From DAOUAJ01 sp034433615 (GTDB taxonomy: Bacteria > Chloroflexota > Anaerolineae > DUEN01): a stretch of DNA of 8,633 bases. Both the position numbers and the translations under genes were made by a program. The stretch spans positions 1 through 8,633 of the forward strand of contig DAOUAJ010000450.1 in assembly GCA_034433615.1 (NCBI GenBank), read 5' to 3'. The notes below the pieces were generated by a model. The model was not told where the DNA came from and ran no database searches. It saw nothing but the letters and a program-made list of their open reading frames with translations. Within the stretch, counting starts at the first letter, position 1; every line of letters begins with the position of its first letter. Shown piece after piece: positions 6,148-8,633 of this stretch.

Positions 6148-6346
6148 TCCTGACAATAGCAGTTAGCGATTAGCTATTAGCTATTAGCTATCAGCTATTA
6201 GCAGCCTGTGGTCTTCGCAGCCTGCCCTGGACGTCGTGCAGCCTGCCCTCGTCATCCTCTCAGACGAGGGGCCAGGGTCCAGGGAAGACCGCCAATCACC
6301 TGCCATCACTGGCTGATAGCTGATGGCTGATAGCTGATAGCTGACC
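6148..6346. repeat. Nested inverted-repeat element with 7-bp arrays at both ends
   Basis: The left arm has six in-register heptamers (6158-6199: AGCAGTT, AGCGATT, then AGCTATT/AGCTATC units). The right arm has the same unit inverted (6313-6340: CTGATAG, CTGATGG, CTGATAG, CTGATAG). Inside, three more inverted pairs nest: GGTCTTC/GAAGACC (6210-6216, 6284-6290), CCCTGGAC/GTCCAGGG (6225-6232, 6277-6284) and CCCTCGTC/GACGAGGG (6246-6253, 6263-6270, loop 9 nt). The left half also carries three direct copies of GCAGCCTG (6201, 6217, 6238). No coding capacity is apparent. It fills the whole lysS-GH57 gap. It could be a foldback or MITE-like element, or a large transcriptional hairpin. Confidence 0.7.
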
Positions 6347-6351
6347 GTTTT

Positions 6352-7896
6352 TCATGCGCCGTGGCGCCCGCGGTGTGGGCAACCCCCTTGAAAATCGCCT
6401 CCCGCACGAGGACTGTCTGTCGGTCGCAGGCTGCGCAGGTGGGGGAAGAGGATGACCTCCCGAATGGACGACTGATCCGTCAGCAGCATGGTCAGGCGAT
6501 CTACACCCATGCCAAAGCCGCCGTTGGGGGGCATACCGTACCGCTGTGCCAGCAGGTAATCCTCATCCATCGGATGGGCTTCCTCGTCCTCCGGTGCGTA
6601 CAGCCGCCCCATTTCCAGAAACCGCTGCTCCTGATCCAGCGGGTCGTTGAGTTCGGTGAAGGCATTGCCCATCTCCATACCGCCGATGAAAAACTCGAAC
6701 CGTTCCACGTGAGTGGGGTCGTCAGGCTTTTTCTTGGCCAGTGGCGAGATGTCCCGCGGGTAGTCCAATATGAAGGTGGGCTGAATGAGATGAGGCTCCA
6801 CGTGGGTGCTGAGGAGCGAATCCACCAGCTTACCCCACGTGGAATGGGGCTGTGGCTGATGGCCTCGCTCGCGCATTACCCTCGCCAACGCCTCGGCGGT
6901 AGGGTGCTGGACGTAATCAATGCCGGTGTGTTCCCGTATGGCATCGCGCAGCGTGACTCGGCGCCAGGGCGGCGTTAAGTCTATCTCGTGCCCCTGATAG
7001 GTCAAGCGCGTGCGGCCCAGTACCGTCTGTGCCACATAAGCTACCATCTCCTCCGTCAACGCCATCACCTTTTCATAGTCCGCATAAGCCCAGTAGTACT
7101 CAAGCTGGGTGAATTCAGGATTGTGCTTGAAGGAGACCCCCTCGTTGCGAAAGTCGCGGCCGATCTCGTACACTTTCTCGTAACCGCCAACCAACAGACG
7201 CTTGAGGTAAAGCTCGAAAGAGATGCGCAAGTAGAGGTCCTGGTCGAGCTGATTGTGGTGGGTGATGAACGGCCGGGCGGCCGCGCCGCCGTAGATGGGC
7301 TGCAGGATAGGGGTCTCCACTTCCAGGAAGCCACGCTCGTCTAGAAACCGACGAAGCGCCTGTACCGCCCGGGCGCGCGTGATGAAGATCTGCCGGACTT
7401 CCGGGTTCACCATCAAGTCCACATAGCGGTTGCGGTAGCGGGTTTCCACGTCGCGCAGCCCATGCCACTTGTCGGGCAGGGGAAGCAGCGTCTTGGCCAA
7501 CAGGCGGATTTTCTGAACCTGAACGGTGATCTCGCCCGTGCGAGTGCGGAAGAGAGGACCGGTGACCTCCACGAAATCGCCCAGATCCAGGTCACGGCGG
7601 AAGAAGTCGTAAGTCTCATCGCCCACCATATCCTGGCGGATGTAAAACTGGATGCGCCCGGTGCCATCCTCAATGTGGGCAAAGGAGGCTTTACCCATGA
7701 CGCGCACCGCTATCAAGCGACCGGTGAGGGTCATAGGCTGTTCTCCATCCAGATCACCCGTCTCGAACGCGGCGATGGCCTGGGCGGCCGTGTGGGTGCG
7801 GTGGGCGCGTGGGGGATATGGGTCCGTGCCGGCCTGGCGCAGGCGTTCTAACTTCTGGCGGCGGACGATCTCCTGTTCGGTCAACGGCTCGTTCAT
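6352..7896 (-). CDS. lysS: Lysine--tRNA ligase, class II
   Basis: This is a 514-aa cytoplasmic enzyme that attaches lysine to tRNA-Lys using ATP. The N-terminal OB-fold anticodon-binding domain spans about 55-135 (LTGRLIAVRVMGKASFAHIEDGTGRIQFYI). The class II catalytic core follows. It has the motif 1 region around 180-200 (FLDERGFLEVETPIL), ARPFITHHNQLDQDLYLRI (207-225), motif 2 FRNEGVSFKHNPEFTQLE (249-266) and motif 3 GGFGMGVDRLTMLL (459-472) before the terminal FPHLR. The ATG at 7896 has GGGAG about 8 nt upstream. About 26 residues follow the usual C-terminal end. They are rich in Gly, Arg and Pro, look poorly conserved, and stop 6 nt before the repeat element. The gene lies 91 bp downstream of greA on the same strand. 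Confidence 0.97.
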   Translation of the reverse strand: MNEPLTEQEIVRRQKLERLRQAGTDPYPPRAHRTHTAAQAIAAFETGDLDGEQPMTLTGRLIAVRVMGKASFAHIEDGTGRIQFYIRQDMVGDETYDFFRRDLDLGDFVEVTGPLFRTRTGEITVQVQKIRLLAKTLLPLPDKWHGLRDVETRYRNRYVDLMVNPEVRQIFITRARAVQALRRFLDERGFLEVETPILQPIYGGAAARPFITHHNQLDQDLYLRISFELYLKRLLVGGYEKVYEIGRDFRNEGVSFKHNPEFTQLEYYWAYADYEKVMALTEEMVAYVAQTVLGRTRLTYQGHEIDLTPPWRRVTLRDAIREHTGIDYVQHPTAEALARVMRERGHQPQPHSTWGKLVDSLLSTHVEPHLIQPTFILDYPRDISPLAKKKPDDPTHVERFEFFIGGMEMGNAFTELNDPLDQEQRFLEMGRLYAPEDEEAHPMDEDYLLAQRYGMPPNGGFGMGVDRLTMLLTDQSSIREVILFPHLRSLRPTDSPRAGGDFQGGCPHRGRHGA

Positions 7897-7929
7897 GGTG
7901 TTCTCCCTGGAAGTCTATAGACGCAACAA

Positions 7930-7951
7930 CGCGACCCGCAATCGGGTCGCG
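7930..7951 (-). terminator. Hairpin between greA and lysS, possible weak terminator
   Basis: A perfect 9-bp stem CGCGACCCG/CGGGTCGCG with a 4-nt loop is followed on the minus strand by TTGTTG, a poor U-tract. It could terminate or attenuate the greA transcript. It lies 33 nt upstream of the lysS start, so it could also be a leader structure of lysS. Confidence 0.45.
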
Positions 7952-7987
7952 CGGAGAAAAACCAGGCTGAGATGTAGATCTGGTATG

Positions 7988-8461
7988 CTATGCAATTCTG
8001 ACCACTTCGAAGTGAAGAACCCCGTCCGGTGTCTGCACGGTCACCCAATCGCCAACGTGGCGACCCATCAAGGCCTTACCCAGGGGCGACACATTGCTGA
8101 TCTTACCGTTGCGGGGGTCTACCTCGGCAGAGCCGACGATCTGATACGTCTCCACCTCGCCTCCATCCAAGTCTTTGACGGTGACGAGGGAGCCCATCCC
8201 TACCTCGTCTGTGGCGCGAGCTTCCTGGATGATGACAGCCTTTTGTAACAAGGCCTCGATGGTCATGATCCGGCCTTCAACGAAAGCCTGCTCGTTCTTG
8301 GCCTCCTCATAGCCGGCGTTTTCGGCCACGTCACCGTCAGCCTTTGCGTCGTGGATGCGCCTGGCGACTTGTGGACGGCGCACATTGCGCAGAAAGTCCA
8401 GCTCCTCCTGTAGCTTCTGCAGGCCTTCTGGTGTCAGATAAACTACATTCTCATTGACCAT
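7988..8461 (-). CDS. greA: Transcription elongation factor GreA
   Basis: This is a 157-aa protein, the normal GreA length. It binds in the secondary channel of RNA polymerase and stimulates cleavage of backtracked RNA so that elongation can resume. The N-terminal coiled coil (about 10-75) begins with the signature YLTPEGLQKLQEEL. It carries the tip acidic residues Asp44 and Glu47 in GDVAENAGYEEAKNEQ, equivalent to the catalytic Asp41/Glu44 of Escherichia coli GreA. The C-terminal FKBP-like domain includes VGSAEVDPRNGKISNVSPLGKALMG. The ATG at 8461 follows GTGAGG with a 4-nt gap. The greA-lysS order is common in several bacterial phyla. The leader contains alternative hairpins, described in a separate entry. 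Confidence 0.97.
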   Translation of the reverse strand: MVNENVVYLTPEGLQKLQEELDFLRNVRRPQVARRIHDAKADGDVAENAGYEEAKNEQAFVEGRIMTIEALLQKAVIIQEARATDEVGMGSLVTVKDLDGGEVETYQIVGSAEVDPRNGKISNVSPLGKALMGRHVGDWVTVQTPDGVLHFEVVRIA

Positions 8462-8473
8462 GGTGCCTCACTT

Positions 8474-8514
8474 CTGGCGACCGACGGGTGTTTCACCGCT
8501 CTACGGTGCGCCAG
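8474..8514 (-). promoter_or_regulatory. Structured greA leader with alternative hairpins
   Basis: CTGGCG (8474-8479) can pair with CGCCAG (8509-8514), and directly inside it CACCG (8494-8498) can pair with CGGTG (8504-8508), leaving a 14-nt bulge on one side. CACC can instead pair with the neighbouring GGTG (8487-8490), so the two structures exclude each other. The region lies just upstream of the ribosome binding site of greA. A regulatory role is inferred; no separate promoter for greA is evident between here and the terminator. Confidence 0.35.
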
Positions 8515-8519
8515 CGGGT

Positions 8520-8540
8520 AAAAAAGAGCGCCTGAGGCGC
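8520..8540 (-). terminator. Rho-independent terminator of a gene beyond the right edge
   Basis: On the minus strand a GCGCC/GGCGC stem with a 3-nt loop is followed by TC and six Ts. The stem is short but GC-only and the T-run is clear. It would end a minus-strand transcript arriving from the right, ahead of greA. Confidence 0.6.
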
Positions 8541-8575
8541 ATGTTACTACCAACCATTGGATTCCCGTGGAGGGG

Positions 8576-8632
8576 TCATTGAACGGGCTGGTAAACAAAA
8601 GGGCTGGGAGACCACTCTGCTTGAGCGATCAC
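8576..8632 (-). CDS. Possible 3' end of a minus-strand gene (partial)
   Basis: One minus-strand frame is open from the window edge to TGA at 8576-8578 and would encode the terminal residues VIAQAEWSPSPFVYQPVQ. The terminator 36 bp further on supports some gene ending here. A second frame ending with TAG near 8545 is also open, so the choice is uncertain. Too short to identify. Confidence 0.25.
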   Translation of the reverse strand: MIAQAEWSPSPFVYQPVQ

Positions 8633-8633
8633 C

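Noticed and set aside
6158..6199. Tandem repeats as a CRISPR array
   Set aside because: The units are 7 bp with no spacers and there are no cas genes.

Overview
The window looks like a piece of a moderately GC-rich bacterial chromosome, most likely from a thermophilic Chloroflexota-type organism. That placement is an inference from gene style and from the intergenic repeats: short GC-rich hairpins and TAGCTGA-type heptamers. It was not tested by a search. Seven genes are well supported, one more is good but weakly defined in function, and the right edge may hold the end of a ninth.

Left part (1-1182): a hairpin-rich leader precedes a plus-strand short-chain dehydrogenase/reductase whose Tyr-X6-Lys catalytic spacing is that of enoyl-ACP reductases (FabI/FabL type). 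It converges on a minus-strand block across a 154-bp spacer that contains another hairpin repeat.

Minus-strand block (1183-2651): in transcription order, a small helical protein of unknown function, an overlapping MNT/AbiEii-like nucleotidyltransferase, then a cytidylate-kinase-like protein. The first two overlap by 29 nt and look translationally coupled, which resembles a toxin-antitoxin or regulatory nucleotidyltransferase module. A compact divergent promoter region (about 2697-2784) separates this block from a plus-strand URO-D-fold protein. It carries a TTGACA/TATACT promoter rightward, an extended -10 leftward and three inverted repeats. One repeat is a 12-bp palindrome of LacI-operator style at the predicted start point of the URO-D gene.

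Right part (3967-8633): the minus strand carries greA, lysS and a glycoside hydrolase family 57 gene, in that transcription order. The GH57 stop codon overlaps the URO-D stop codon. A roughly 200-bp nested inverted-repeat element lies between lysS and the GH57 gene, bounded by inverted arrays of a 7-bp repeat. A related array with an 18/20 match lies just upstream of the cytidylate-kinase-like gene. A rho-independent terminator at 8520-8540 closes a gene beyond the right edge. The greA leader can form alternative hairpins.

The genes are mostly housekeeping: transcription elongation, lysine charging, fatty-acid elongation, alpha-glucan metabolism and nucleotide phosphorylation. The parts most worth a second look are the nucleotidyltransferase pair, the divergent operator region and the inverted-repeat element. 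I see no tRNA, rRNA, CRISPR array or transposase.
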